This document shows positions 1 to 7,345 of a DNA stretch of 12,699 nt, piece after piece. The DNA is taken from contig JADFTO010000053.1 of NCBI GenBank assembly GCA_022560215.1, positions 1 through 12,699 of the forward strand. Direction: 5' to 3'. The position numbers and the translations under genes are program-made. The notes under the pieces were generated by a model, which saw only the letters and a list, made by a program, of their open reading frames with translations, did no database searches and was not told where the DNA came from. How positions within the stretch are numbered: the stretch's first letter is position 1; every line of letters begins with the position of its first letter. Origin of the DNA: Pseudomonadota bacterium. Lineage in GTDB: Bacteria; Pseudomonadota; Alphaproteobacteria; Rhodospirillales; 2-02-FULL-58-16.

Positions 1-94
1 CTCAGCGACCCTCGGCAAAACACTTTCATTCCCCCATTCGCTTTTACGTTTGACCAATTCTATCGGTAGGGAGTGCTGAGCGGGTGGCCAATCG
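1..94. other. Short non-coding edge downstream of folE
   Basis: This stretch lies 3' of the minus-strand folE gene and holds no open frame with coding character. I see no clear stem with a U-run that would mark a folE terminator. Confidence 0.4.
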
Positions 95-667
95 CTATGA
101 CCCCCCATTACCGGCATGAGCCAGGGCCATGAATTCGGCCCGGACGGTCGGGTCTTCCAGGAAGGAGCCGACCAGGGTGCTGGTGGTCATCAGGCTGGAG
201 TGGTTTACTCCCCGCAATTCCATGCAGAGATGATGGGCCTTGATGATCACGCCGATGCCTTGGGGGTGCAGATTTTCCAGCAGAAATTTGGTGATCTCGT
301 TGGTGAGTCTTTCCTGTATCTGTGGCTTTCGCGAGAAATGATTCACGACGCGGGACAGCTTGGAAAGTCCAACCAGATGCCGGTCGGGAATATAAGCCAC
401 GGTGGCATGTCCGACAAACGGGAGCAGGTGATGGGCGCAGATCGATTTGACCGGGATGTCCTGCAGAACGATCATGCTGGGTTCCTGGCCCTCTTCCACG
501 GGAAAGACCCGGATGCGAAACTCGGGGTCGCGCAACCCGGAGCAGAGTTCGTCGTGCCAGGCGCGGGCAATGCGTTGGGGACTGTCGCGTAAGTGAGGAT
601 CGTTCAGGTCCACGCCCAGCCCGGATAGTACGAGCCGGAATCCTTCCTCGATTTTCTCAAATTCCAT
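95..667 (-). CDS. folE: GTP cyclohydrolase I (FolE)
   Basis: GTP cyclohydrolase I is cytoplasmic. It opens GTP and rearranges it to 7,8-dihydroneopterin triphosphate, the first step towards folate and other pterins. The 190-residue protein has the usual bacterial length. The zinc ligands are visible as Cys77 and His80 in ICAHHLLPF and Cys148 in HHLCMELRGV. The family signature GLSKLSRVV (residues 100-108) and QERLTNEI (118-125) are intact. The ATG at 667 has an AGGAT element just upstream. An AhpD-like gene lies upstream on the same strand, with a 177-bp gap holding a strong inverted repeat, so the two may not be one simple operon. The gene looks complete. Identification is firm; which pathway it serves cannot be told from the neighbours. 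Confidence 0.95.
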   Translation of the reverse strand: MEFEKIEEGFRLVLSGLGVDLNDPHLRDSPQRIARAWHDELCSGLRDPEFRIRVFPVEEGQEPSMIVLQDIPVKSICAHHLLPFVGHATVAYIPDRHLVGLSKLSRVVNHFSRKPQIQERLTNEITKFLLENLHPQGIGVIIKAHHLCMELRGVNHSSLMTTSTLVGSFLEDPTVRAEFMALAHAGNGGS

Positions 668-754
668 ATTCCCGATCCTAAATTACGGGTGGCCCGGCTG
701 CGGTGGATCGCCCATTAGCGGGAACAAGTGGAGCAATCGATTATTGTCGCGGAC

Positions 755-795
755 GGTGTGCTGCGCGGCCGGTTCGACCGCTTCCGCAGCACACC
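755..795. repeat. 11-bp perfect inverted repeat (hairpin) between the AhpD-like gene and folE
   Basis: Arms GGTGTGCTGCG (755-765) and CGCAGCACACC (785-795) are exact reverse complements around a 19-nt GC-rich loop. The repeat sits just 3' of the AhpD-like gene and about 90 bp 5' of folE, both on the minus strand. It could be a transcription terminator or attenuator, or a regulator site. No U-run follows it in the minus direction, so a classic Rho-independent terminator is not well supported. Confidence 0.6.
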
Positions 796-844
796 CGGTG
801 CGCAATATCCTGATGAACGGCGCCATTGGCCGGGGCCCGCGCGA

Positions 845-1417
845 TCACGTAGCCACCTGGGTGTAGAGCGCCTCGGCGACGGGTTCGATGTCGAGTTGCA
901 GCACTTCGTTGAAGCGGTTGAAAAATTCGCACATGCCGATCCGTACCGTTAGTTCCACCACTTGCTGATCGGAGAAGGCCTGCTGCAGGGCCTGAAAGAC
1001 GCTGTCGTCAACCCGCCCTTTGCGCGTATTCATCTGTTCGGCGTAGGCCAGCACGGTCTGCTCGGTCTCGTCGAACAGACCGTCATCACGCCAGGTCCCT
1101 TCCTCGATGGCTTGCAGTTGCTCCCGGCTCACGCCGTTGGAAAGCGCTGGCGGCGTGTGATGCACCACGCAATAGTTGCAGCGGTTGAGGTTGGAGACCA
1201 GCAGAATCGCCATCTCCAGGTATTTCTTCGGAACAACGCTTTGGAAGTAATAGGCGTGCAGCAGACCGTATATGGCCTTCGCTATCGCCGGATGATGGGC
1301 CAGAGCCCGGAACTGGTTCATGAACCTTTCCAGCCCCATCTCCTCCACACCATCGAAGATGTCCTGCACCGAAGAATCGACGCCGCTTGCCTTGGTCAAC
1401 AATTCCAGTCTGGCCAT
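845..1417 (-). CDS. AhpD-like / carboxymuconolactone decarboxylase-family protein
   Basis: This is an all-helical protein of the AhpD/CMD superfamily, whose members are peroxidases or disulfide reductases, or decarboxylases of ring-cleavage products. The 190 residues carry the AhpD-type redox centre: Glu68, then Cys80-x-x-Cys83 and His87 in LNRCNYCVVHH. The E-(12)-C-x2-C-x3-H spacing matches AhpD, which argues for a peroxidase-type redox role over decarboxylation. The ATG at 1417 follows a GGAGA ribosome-binding site at good spacing. The next upstream reading frame ends 25 bp before it, so it was probably co-transcribed with whatever gene owns the 1443-1544 tail. No peroxiredoxin partner is visible. 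The substrate is unknown, so I give no gene symbol. Confidence 0.85.
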   Translation of the reverse strand: MARLELLTKASGVDSSVQDIFDGVEEMGLERFMNQFRALAHHPAIAKAIYGLLHAYYFQSVVPKKYLEMAILLVSNLNRCNYCVVHHTPPALSNGVSREQLQAIEEGTWRDDGLFDETEQTVLAYAEQMNTRKGRVDDSVFQALQQAFSDQQVVELTVRIGMCEFFNRFNEVLQLDIEPVAEALYTQVAT

Positions 1418-1442
1418 ACTTTTTTTCTCCGGTTGATCTGCC

Positions 1443-1544
1443 TTAGTTTAATCCGGCCTTGCGCAATGCCTCAAGATGATGATCCCGATCCGAGTCGTAT
1501 TGATAGGGGAGTCCTTCGACGTAAGCGGGTGCGGAAAAGCGTGC
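1443..1544 (-). other. C-terminal coding remnant of an unrecognised protein
   Basis: The last 33 codons of the chimeric frame match neither GatA nor PPK1. They include EGLPYQYDSDRDHH and end in RKAGLN. They have protein-like composition and a proper stop 25 bp before the AhpD-like gene, so they are probably the true 3' end of the gene that once preceded it. I do not recognise the family. Confidence 0.45.
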
Positions 1545-3155
1545 ATCCTTTTCGCGCACCGCGGCGAAGATATCCCCACCAAAATCCTTCACCCTTTCAG
1601 GGTAGCGCGGGTTATAGGGCGCAAAACGAAGATCCGACCGCTCGGACAGGATAATCTGGCAAGTATCGCTAACCCCGAGAATGCCTTGAAGCACCACAAT
1701 CGCCTGCTCGTCGACGCTGTCGAGCAGCGCGTCGGCGGCGCGGAACAGAGTCACCTCGTCGAAGGGGCGGCCGATCAGTTGGAGCCCCAGCGGCAGGCCG
1801 TCGCCCGACAGCCCCGCCGGCACGGATATGGCGGGCAGGCCGGCCAGGCTGGCCGGTCCGGTGAATACGTCGTTCAGGTACATGGCGATGGGGTCGTCCA
1901 TCTTCTCGCCGATGGCAAACGCCGCGCTGGGCGCCGTCGGCGTCAGGATCACGTCCACGTCGCCAAAGGCGTCGCGGAAGTCGGCGGCAATCAACGTCCG
2001 CACCTTCTGCGCCTTGATGTAATAGGCGTCGTAGTAGCCGGCGCTGAGTACGTAGGTGCCGATCAGGACGCGGCGGCGGACCTCCGCGCCGAAGCCCTGC
2101 CCGCGGGTGTTTTCGTACATCTCATCCAGGGTCCGGCCCGGCACCCGGAGGCCGTAGCGCACCCCGTCGTAGCGGGCCAGGTTGGATGAAGCCTCCGCCG
2201 GGGCGACGATGTAGTAGGCGGGCAGCGCGTATCGGGTGTGGGGCAGCGACACCGGGACGGATTCGGCGCCCGCCTCCTCCAGCCAGGCCACGCCCCGGTC
2301 CCACAAGGATTCGATCTCGCCGGCCATGCCCTCGATCCGGTATTCATCGGGGATGCCGACGCGCAAGCCCCGGACGTCGCCGCTCAGCGCCTGGGCGAAG
2401 TCGGGGGTTTCCACCGGGGCCGAGGTGGAATCCTTAGGGTCGTGCCCGGCCATGGCGGTGAGCATGACGGCGGCGTCGCCGACGCTGCGCGTCAGGGGGC
2501 CGGCCTGATCCAGGCTGGAGGCGAAGGCGACGATGCCCCAGCGCGAACAGCGCCCGTATGTGGGCTTGAGCCCGACGATGCCGCAAAAGGACGCCGGCTG
2601 GCGTATGGAGCCGCCCGTGTCGGTGCCGATGGCGCCAAGCGCCAGGCGGGCGGCGACCGCGGCGGCCGATCCGCCCGAGGAACCGCCCGGCACCAGGTCC
2701 TTGTCCCCCTTGCCCCGCCACGGGTTCTTCACCGGGCCGAAATAGCTGGTCATGTTGGACGACCCCATGGCGAATTCGTCCAGGTTGGTCTTCCCCAGCA
2801 TGACCGCGCCTGCCTCGAGGAGCTTGCCGGTGACGGTGGATTCGTAAGTCGGCGTGAAGCCCTCGAGGATACGGGAGCCCGCCGTGGTGGCCACGCCCTC
2901 GGTGCAGAACAGGTCCTTGACGGCGATGGGGATGCCGTCCATGGGGCCGATGGCGGCGCCCTTGGCGCGGCGCTTGTCCGAGTCCCGGGCGCGCGCCAGG
3001 GCCAGCTCCGGGGTCTCGGCGAGGAAGGCGTTGAGCCCGCGCTTGTCCTCCATGGCGGTAATGTGGGCCCGGGTCAGTTCCTGCGACGAGAAGTCCCCTT
3101 TATCAAGACCCCGGGCGGCTTCCGTGATGGTCTGCTCGGTGAGGCCGGCCGTCAT
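1443..3155 (-). CDS. gatA: Chimeric frame: GatA (Glu-tRNA(Gln) amidotransferase subunit A) fused to a PPK1 fragment and an unknown tail
   Basis: Residues 1 to about 478 are GatA, the amidase subunit of GatCAB. It releases ammonia from glutamine to convert Glu-tRNA(Gln) or Asp-tRNA(Asn) to the amide form. The amidase triad is intact: Lys80 (AVKDLF), Ser159 (GGSSGGS) and the nucleophile Ser183 (TDTGGSIRQ), with the family's 24-residue gap between the serines. GatA is normally about 485-495 residues and ends soon after the LFRAADAL helix. Here that helix runs into about 57 residues resembling the middle of polyphosphate kinase 1, then 33 residues I cannot place. The ATG overlaps the gatC stop (ATGA), the usual coupling. 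gatB, which commonly follows, is missing at the break. The core could still fold, but the 570-residue product is very unlikely to be a natural protein. Confidence 0.9.
   Translation of the reverse strand: MTAGLTEQTITEAARGLDKGDFSSQELTRAHITAMEDKRGLNAFLAETPELALARARDSDKRRAKGAAIGPMDGIPIAVKDLFCTEGVATTAGSRILEGFTPTYESTVTGKLLEAGAVMLGKTNLDEFAMGSSNMTSYFGPVKNPWRGKGDKDLVPGGSSGGSAAAVAARLALGAIGTDTGGSIRQPASFCGIVGLKPTYGRCSRWGIVAFASSLDQAGPLTRSVGDAAVMLTAMAGHDPKDSTSAPVETPDFAQALSGDVRGLRVGIPDEYRIEGMAGEIESLWDRGVAWLEEAGAESVPVSLPHTRYALPAYYIVAPAEASSNLARYDGVRYGLRVPGRTLDEMYENTRGQGFGAEVRRRVLIGTYVLSAGYYDAYYIKAQKVRTLIAADFRDAFGDVDVILTPTAPSAAFAIGEKMDDPIAMYLNDVFTGPASLAGLPAISVPAGLSGDGLPLGLQLIGRPFDEVTLFRAADALLDSVDEQAIVVLQGILGVSDTCQIILSERSDLRFAPYNPRYPERVKDFGGDIFAAVREKDARFSAPAYVEGLPYQYDSDRDHHLEALRKAGLN
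1545..1715 (-). pseudogene. ppk: Internal fragment of polyphosphate kinase 1 (ppk1)
   Basis: About 57 codons inside the gatA frame read like the segment of PPK1 that comes just before its conserved HHPYESF motif. They include GILGVSDTCQ, then PYNPRYPERVKDFGGD and IFAAVREKD. In the family the last motif is followed at once by a hydrophobic stretch and HHPYESF; here it stops and unrelated sequence begins. There is no start, no stop and no catalytic histidine region, so this is a fragment. It resembles the alphaproteobacterial form of the enzyme. The identification rests on recalled motifs. Confidence 0.7.
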
Positions 3156-3433
3156 TCGACCACCTTGGGCACCGTGTAGAACCCTTTCTCATGCTCGGGC
3201 GCGTTGGCCAGCACGTCGTCCCTGAGACCGCCGTCGGTCACCTCGTCGGCGCGCCGGGGCAAGGTCAGCTCGGCGACGCTGGTCATGGGCTCGACACCGC
3301 TGGTGTCCACCTCGTCCAGTTGTTCGACCCAGCCGATGATGGCGCCGATCTCGTCCGCCAGCAGCTCGAGCTCGCCGTCGGCCACCTCGATGCGGGCGAG
3401 ATGGGCGATGCGCTTGACGGTTTCGGTGTCCAT
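3152..3433 (-). CDS. gatC: Asp-tRNA(Asn)/Glu-tRNA(Gln) amidotransferase subunit C (GatC)
   Basis: GatC is the small, belt-like subunit that wraps around GatA and GatB and stabilises the amidotransferase. At 93 residues it has the family length. The usual features are present in order: the N-terminal helix with HLARIEV (11-17), the LDEVDTSGVEPMTSV segment (39-53), the LRDDV motif, and the C-terminal NAPEHEKGFYTVPKVVE. The stop codon overlaps the gatA start as ATGA, so the two are translationally coupled and gatC comes first. No strong Shine-Dalgarno sequence is seen ahead of the ATG at 3433. The gene is complete. Confidence 0.95.
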   Translation of the reverse strand: MDTETVKRIAHLARIEVADGELELLADEIGAIIGWVEQLDEVDTSGVEPMTSVAELTLPRRADEVTDGGLRDDVLANAPEHEKGFYTVPKVVE

Positions 3434-3508
3434 GGGTCAGTCCGGGATGCTCTAGGCGAGCCGCGGGGCCGGCGGAAGGTAACACCGGTTACTCGTGAAC
3501 CGCAAGGA

Positions 3509-4582
3509 TCACTGGCTGGACCTGGCCAGGGTCTCCCAGACCTTGTCGTTCCAGGCGCCAGGGGCCATTTCCACGGCGGCGGCAAGGGCTTCCTCGACGG
3601 ACATGGCGGGCTTTTCCTTCACCCTGGGAGGACGCATGTAATTCTTCATGGAGACGCTGTCGAACACCACCAGGTCGCTGCCGCGCCGGTACATGAGGAT
3701 GGTGGAGAATATCTCGTCGTAGCCGTCTTCGATTTCCAGCACGTCGATGCTGATCTGGTAGACCTGCTTCTCGGTGACCTGATAGGGCGCCTCGGTGATG
3801 AACATGAAGGCGGGGAAGCTGATCTCCTTGCCCCGGCGGTTGCAGTCGTAGGTGATTTCGTAATCGGAAATATCGAAGTCTCCGCCCTGCGCCTGGTTCT
3901 TGCCCTCGAAGTGGACGGCATAATCGCAGCTCAGGCCGCCGCCGAAGGACACCTTGCCCTTGAGGTCCGCATCAAGGGTGCCGTCGATCAAGGGCACCAA
4001 GACCGGGGCGTAGACGAATCCCAGGTTCTTGCCGCCCTTCGAGACGGCCAGCCAGGCGGCGTCCTTGGGCCTGCCCACGGCCTGGACCCGCTCGCCCTTG
4101 CTCAACCGGTTGATCTCGTCGCTTTTGGTCCTGGGCTGGGCGCGCACGCGGACGTTCCTGGAAACCAGGTAGGTCCCAGAGACGGGCGTCATGGGCTGGG
4201 TGAATACCACCGGCGCCGCGATTACGATCCGCAACAGGGGCGCATAGACGAACCCCAGTTCCTTGCCGTCCTTGGTCAAGGCCAGCCAGACGCCGTCCTT
4301 GGACCGGCCCGCGGCCTGGACGCGCTCGCCCTTCTTGAGGCCGCCGACGCGCTTGCCCGAGGTCGCGGGCTTGGCGCGGACGTTGACGTCATTGAGGGCC
4401 TTGTATGTCCCCGCATGGGGGATCACGGGCGTCCCCATGAACGTTTCCTGGGCCGGCGCCGGGGACGCCGCGAGCAAGGCCGAGGCCATGACCATGATGC
4501 CGAAGGCTATCCCCGGCCTCCGGCCCCCCGGCAAGCCGCGCCCGCCGGGCGCCTTCGCGATGGGTCTGGCCTGAGTCCTCAT
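3509..4582 (-). CDS. Secreted/periplasmic protein with two tandem SH3b domains
   Basis: The 357-residue protein begins with an arginine- and lysine-rich n-region and a hydrophobic stretch (about 24-40) ending in SPAPAQ, which predicts a Sec signal peptide cleaved near residue 45. Two bacterial SH3 (SH3b) domains follow, about residues 58-115 and 135-193. They are clear internal repeats: KGERVQAAGRSKDGVWLAL and KGERVQAVGRPKDAAWLAV, each closing with GFVYAP. SH3b domains commonly bind cell-wall peptides or partner proteins. Residues 205-357 form a region I do not recognise, with two cysteines (219 and 247) that could pair in the periplasm. The start lacks a clear ribosome-binding site. Met30 is a possible alternative but would leave a signal peptide with no positive charge. 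The gene is minus strand, upstream of gatC and divergent from ruvX. The function is unknown. Confidence 0.8.
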   Translation of the reverse strand: MRTQARPIAKAPGGRGLPGGRRPGIAFGIMVMASALLAASPAPAQETFMGTPVIPHAGTYKALNDVNVRAKPATSGKRVGGLKKGERVQAAGRSKDGVWLALTKDGKELGFVYAPLLRIVIAAPVVFTQPMTPVSGTYLVSRNVRVRAQPRTKSDEINRLSKGERVQAVGRPKDAAWLAVSKGGKNLGFVYAPVLVPLIDGTLDADLKGKVSFGGGLSCDYAVHFEGKNQAQGGDFDISDYEITYDCNRRGKEISFPAFMFITEAPYQVTEKQVYQISIDVLEIEDGYDEIFSTILMYRRGSDLVVFDSVSMKNYMRPPRVKEKPAMSVEEALAAAVEMAPGAWNDKVWETLARSSQ

Positions 4583-4662
4583 GAGATCGCCGTCACTCGG
4601 TCAAGGGTCAAGAATAACAGTGGGTTAGGGCGTATGATAGCCAACCCGCGCCCTTCCCTCCA

Positions 4663-4683
4663 CCGCCTTTTTATTTAAGGCGG
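4663..4683. repeat. Short hairpin with A/T loop in the divergent SH3b-ruvX intergenic region
   Basis: CCGCCTT (4663-4669) and AAGGCGG (4677-4683) pair perfectly around a TTTATTT loop. It lies in the 179-bp gap between two divergent genes, so it is not in a normal terminator position. A regulatory site or a structured 5' leader for either gene is possible. Nearby GGGTT and AACCC arms (about 4621-4655) form a second, weaker stem. Confidence 0.4.
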
Positions 4684-4761
4684 CCATGATCAGGCGCGGG
4701 CTCGACTTGATCCCCGCCCAAGGTCTACGTTTGGCCCCGCGTACTTAATGAAAGGAATTGC

Positions 4762-5220
4762 ATGGCCGTCGTCGATTGGCGGGAATTGAAGGCGGAACTG
4801 AGAATCCTGGGCCTCGATGTCGGAACCAAGACCATCGGGCTGGCCCTTTCCGACGCCACCCGGATCGTGGCCACCCCCCTTCGCACCATAAAGCGCACCA
4901 AATTCGCGGCTGACGCGGGGTGCCTTCGTGCCGTCATCGGCGAGATGGGCGTGGACGCCCTGGTGATCGGCCTGCCCCTGTCCATGGACGGAACCGAGGG
5001 CCCCCGCTGCCAGTCGGTGCGCCAGTTCGCCGCCAACCTGCTGGAGACCATCGACTTGCCTGTCGCCTTCTGGGACGAGCGCCTGTCCACGGCGGCGGTG
5101 GAGCGCATGCTGATCCGGGAAGCGGACATGCCGCGCAAGCGCCGGGCCCAGGTGGTGGACAAGGCGGCCGCCGCCTACATCCTGCAAGGGGCGCTGGACG
5201 CCATGAATCGCCAGGGATGA
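4762..5220 (+). CDS. ruvX: Putative pre-16S rRNA nuclease / Holliday junction resolvase-like protein RuvX (YqgF)
   Basis: YqgF-family proteins have an RNase H-like fold and trim the 5' end of 16S rRNA; some members also cut Holliday junctions. The 152-residue length fits. The acidic active site is visible: Asp19 in ILGLDVGTKTIGLALSD, Glu106 in WDERLST, and Asp133 in VVDKAAAAYIL. GLPLSMDGTEGPR (70-82) is the expected central motif. AAAGGA lies about 6 nt before the ATG and fixes the start. The next gene begins 7 bp after the stop, so ruvX and the permease are probably co-transcribed. ruvX close to gatC-gatA and pyrB-pyrC is a familiar alphaproteobacterial arrangement. Confidence 0.93.
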   Translation: MAVVDWRELKAELRILGLDVGTKTIGLALSDATRIVATPLRTIKRTKFAADAGCLRAVIGEMGVDALVIGLPLSMDGTEGPRCQSVRQFAANLLETIDLPVAFWDERLSTAAVERMLIREADMPRKRRAQVVDKAAAAYILQGALDAMNRQG

Positions 5221-5227
5221 ACGTCCC

Positions 5228-6148
5228 ATGACGCACATCCTCTCCGCCCTGGCGCCGGTGTTCCTGCTCATCGGCCTCGGCTTCGCGCTGAAAAGCCTGA
5301 AACTGGTGCCCGACGCCTTCTGGGCGCCGGCCGAGAGGCTGACCTTTTACCTCTTCTTCCCGGCGCTGCTGGTGGCCAACATCGCCGGGGCCGGGAGCAT
5401 CGGGGCCGAGGCCTTGCCCATGGCGGCGGCGCTGGTCGTCGGCGTCGTCATCGTCGCCGGGACGGTTAGCGTTCTTCGCCCCCGCCTGGGACTGGACGGG
5501 CCGGGCTTCACGTCGGTGTTCCAGGGCAGCTTTCGCCCCAACACCTACGTCGGCATCGCGGCGGCCTACGCGCTCTTCGGCGAGGCGGGACTGGCCCTGA
5601 TGGCCATCGCCGTGGTCGCCGTGGTTCCCTTGGTCAACCTGCTCGCCGTTTTTGCCCTGGTGCGCCATGGCGCCCCCCCGGGCCAGGCGTTCCGGTGGCG
5701 CCAGGCCATCCTGCCGGCGGCCACGAATCCGATCATCCTCGCCTGCCTGATTGGCGTCGGGCTGAACCTGGGCGACGTCGGCCTGCCCCGCCTCCTGGCC
5801 CCCTTGCTGGATATCCTCGGACAGGCGGCCCTGCCCGTCGGGCTGATGGCGGTGGGGGCGGGGCTTGATCTCGCCGCCGCCCGGGAACACGGGCGCTACG
5901 TCGCCATGACCACGGTGATCAAGCTCGGGGTCCTGCCGCTGGCCACCCTGATCCTGTGCAAGGCATTCGGAGTCGACGGGCAGGCCGCCACCATTTCGGT
6001 GATGTACGCCTCGCTGCCCGGTTCCGCCACCTCTTATGTCATGGCCCGCCAGATGGGGGGGGATTCCCCCCTGATGGCCGGCATCATCACCGCCACCACG
6101 ATCGCCGCCATGGCCGCCCTTCCCGCCTGGGTCCTGGCCGTCGGCTAG
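5228..6148 (+). CDS. AEC-family (auxin efflux carrier-like) permease
   Basis: This is a polytopic inner-membrane protein of 306 residues, very hydrophobic, with about ten predicted membrane helices in two halves (roughly 5-20, 36-55, 63-84, 105-118, 120-145, 160-180, 188-216, 226-246, 252-270, 282-305). AEC-type landmarks are the FFPALL stretch (43-48), FRPNTYVGIA (102-111), ALPVGLMAVGAGLDL (201-215), and the C-terminal YASLPGSATSYVMARQMGGD (260-279), which precedes the last helix. Bacterial AEC carriers move organic acids, some amino acids or other small anions. The substrate cannot be read from the sequence. It starts 7 bp after ruvX and is the last gene before a convergent sulfotransferase. 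The gene is complete. Confidence 0.88.
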   Translation: MTHILSALAPVFLLIGLGFALKSLKLVPDAFWAPAERLTFYLFFPALLVANIAGAGSIGAEALPMAAALVVGVVIVAGTVSVLRPRLGLDGPGFTSVFQGSFRPNTYVGIAAAYALFGEAGLALMAIAVVAVVPLVNLLAVFALVRHGAPPGQAFRWRQAILPAATNPIILACLIGVGLNLGDVGLPRLLAPLLDILGQAALPVGLMAVGAGLDLAAAREHGRYVAMTTVIKLGVLPLATLILCKAFGVDGQAATISVMYASLPGSATSYVMARQMGGDSPLMAGIITATTIAAMAALPAWVLAVG

Positions 6149-6208
6149 AGAAAATCCCGAGTGGATCGATCCGATCCGCGACGACGTATTTGCGAAAAAA
6201 CAACAAGA

Positions 6209-6250
6209 TAGAGCATTCCCGCCGATTCCGAACAAACCTGAAATGCTCTA
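6209..6250. terminator. Inverted repeat between convergent genes, possible bidirectional terminator
   Basis: TAGAGCATT (6209-6217) and AATGCTCTA (6242-6250) are perfect reverse complements around a 24-nt spacer. They sit between the 3' ends of the permease and the sulfotransferase, where a shared terminator would be expected. The long loop and lack of a T-run make it atypical. GAGCATT-type repeats are common between alphaproteobacterial genes, so it may be a dispersed repeat. Confidence 0.45.
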
Positions 6251-6255
6251 GGATA

Positions 6256-7134
6256 TCAGGAGTCGTAGCCCAGCAGCTTGAGCAACTCGCCCGCGTGGCG
6301 CCGGAAGGCGGCCAGGGCCTTGTCCTCGAAACGCCCGCGCCACATGCCGGGATCCTCGCCGGGCGGGGCGCTGGCGGCGCCGGCCTCCAGGCATAGGGAA
6401 ATTTCTTTTTCGCCCTCGTCGAGGCGGAGAAACCGGAACAGGTCGAGGATCACGGGTTCGGGCTCGTTCTGCAGGTCCTCGCTGAAGACCTCCAGGAAGC
6501 GTTCCGGGTTGTCCCGGCCGAAGGCATGGGCCTTGGCCACGGAATCGGACCAGGTCTTGGCGAAGGAATCGACGAAACTTTCGAACGTGGGATGCTGTTT
6601 GGCGAACCCGTCCGGGTTGACGCGCCTGTTGAAGTCCCAGACGGAAATCGCCTCGTCCCGCCCGTCGCGGACGACATGGACGAACCGGGAGCGGGGCACC
6701 ACGCGGGCCAGCAGGTCCAGGTGCATGACGTGTTCGGGTGTCTTGTCGCCGATGCAGCGGACGGATGCCGAGCCCGCCCAGCGGCTGAGACTGAGCCCGA
6801 TGGCCTGGGCCAGGATGAATTCCAGCTCCCCGTGGGTAAAACCGTTGGCGGCTTCCTCGATCCCGGCGGCGCGGCGCCGGGCCGTCCCCCGCCGGGCATG
6901 CCGGTTGTAGAGTTCCATGGAACGGCCCAGCAAGGGGTACAGGCCATCGGCGAAATGGCCCTCGCCCTTGCAGCACACGTCCGGGTGGGCGTCCAATGCG
7001 CGTTGAATCCAGGCCGTTCCCGGCTTGGTCCAGCCGGTGATGAAGAACACCTCCTTGTCGAATACACGGCCGAGCCGATCCAGCATCCGCGGGTAATCCA
7101 CCATCTTCCCGGCAACCCCGTAACGTTCATTCAA
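6256..7134 (-). CDS. PAPS-dependent sulfotransferase family protein
   Basis: Sulfotransferases move a sulfuryl group from PAPS to a hydroxyl or amine. The 292-residue protein has both cofactor signatures. The 5'-phosphosulfate loop is TGWTKPGTAWIQRAL (33-47). The 3'-phosphate motif is RFVHVVRDGRDEAISVW (150-166), with Arg156 and a downstream serine. GDKTPEH (129-135) is a further family marker. The loop departs from the usual PKSGTTW form: Ser is Pro and the second Thr is Ala. Binding may therefore be altered. No strong ribosome-binding site precedes the ATG at 7134; Met11, preceded by GGGAAG, is an alternative start. The gene is inserted, inverted, between the ruvX operon and pyrB, and looks like an accessory gene. 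The acceptor is unknown. Confidence 0.82.
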   Translation of the reverse strand: MNERYGVAGKMVDYPRMLDRLGRVFDKEVFFITGWTKPGTAWIQRALDAHPDVCCKGEGHFADGLYPLLGRSMELYNRHARRGTARRRAAGIEEAANGFTHGELEFILAQAIGLSLSRWAGSASVRCIGDKTPEHVMHLDLLARVVPRSRFVHVVRDGRDEAISVWDFNRRVNPDGFAKQHPTFESFVDSFAKTWSDSVAKAHAFGRDNPERFLEVFSEDLQNEPEPVILDLFRFLRLDEGEKEISLCLEAGAASAPPGEDPGMWRGRFEDKALAAFRRHAGELLKLLGYDS

Positions 7135-7309
7135 GGGAAGGGCACTGTAGCCGATGGCGCGAGCACGGCAAAGTGCCCCCCCTCATCGGCTAGGGCGCCA
7201 TTTTGCATATGCTAATAATCCGGAAATCCCGGGCGGCGGACCGTCGCTTCGGGCTGATCCAAGAGCACTATCGGGCGAGTTGGGACCTCTTAGACCGGCA
7301 GGCCCGCTC

Positions 7310-7337
7310 TTGCCATCGGCGCAAGCTGGGCTATAGT
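7310..7337 (+). promoter_or_regulatory. Sigma70-type promoter for pyrB, implying a leaderless mRNA
   Basis: TTGCCA (7310-7315) and TATAGT (7332-7337) are separated by 16 bp and are close to the -35 and -10 consensus. Transcription would begin about 7 nt beyond the -10, at or next to the pyrB ATG at 7346. No Shine-Dalgarno sequence is seen before that ATG. This leaves no room for an attenuator leader downstream of the promoter. Confidence 0.6.
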
Positions 7338-7345
7338 GCCGCTTT

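Noticed and set aside
766..784. GGTTCGACC in the hairpin loop as a tRNA T-arm or an attachment site
   Set aside because: No acceptor stem, D-arm or anticodon arm can be built around it, and no duplicate copy was noticed elsewhere in the window.
3191..4678. Long plus-strand open frame of 495 codons
   Set aside because: It lies antisense to gatC and the SH3b gene, both with clear family motifs. Its own translation shows the His/Gly/Gln-rich composition typical of antisense frames in GC-rich DNA.
4934..6235. Long minus-strand open frame opposite ruvX and the permease
   Set aside because: It covers two well-supported plus-strand genes and has the low-complexity Gly/Gln/Arg-rich look of an antisense shadow.
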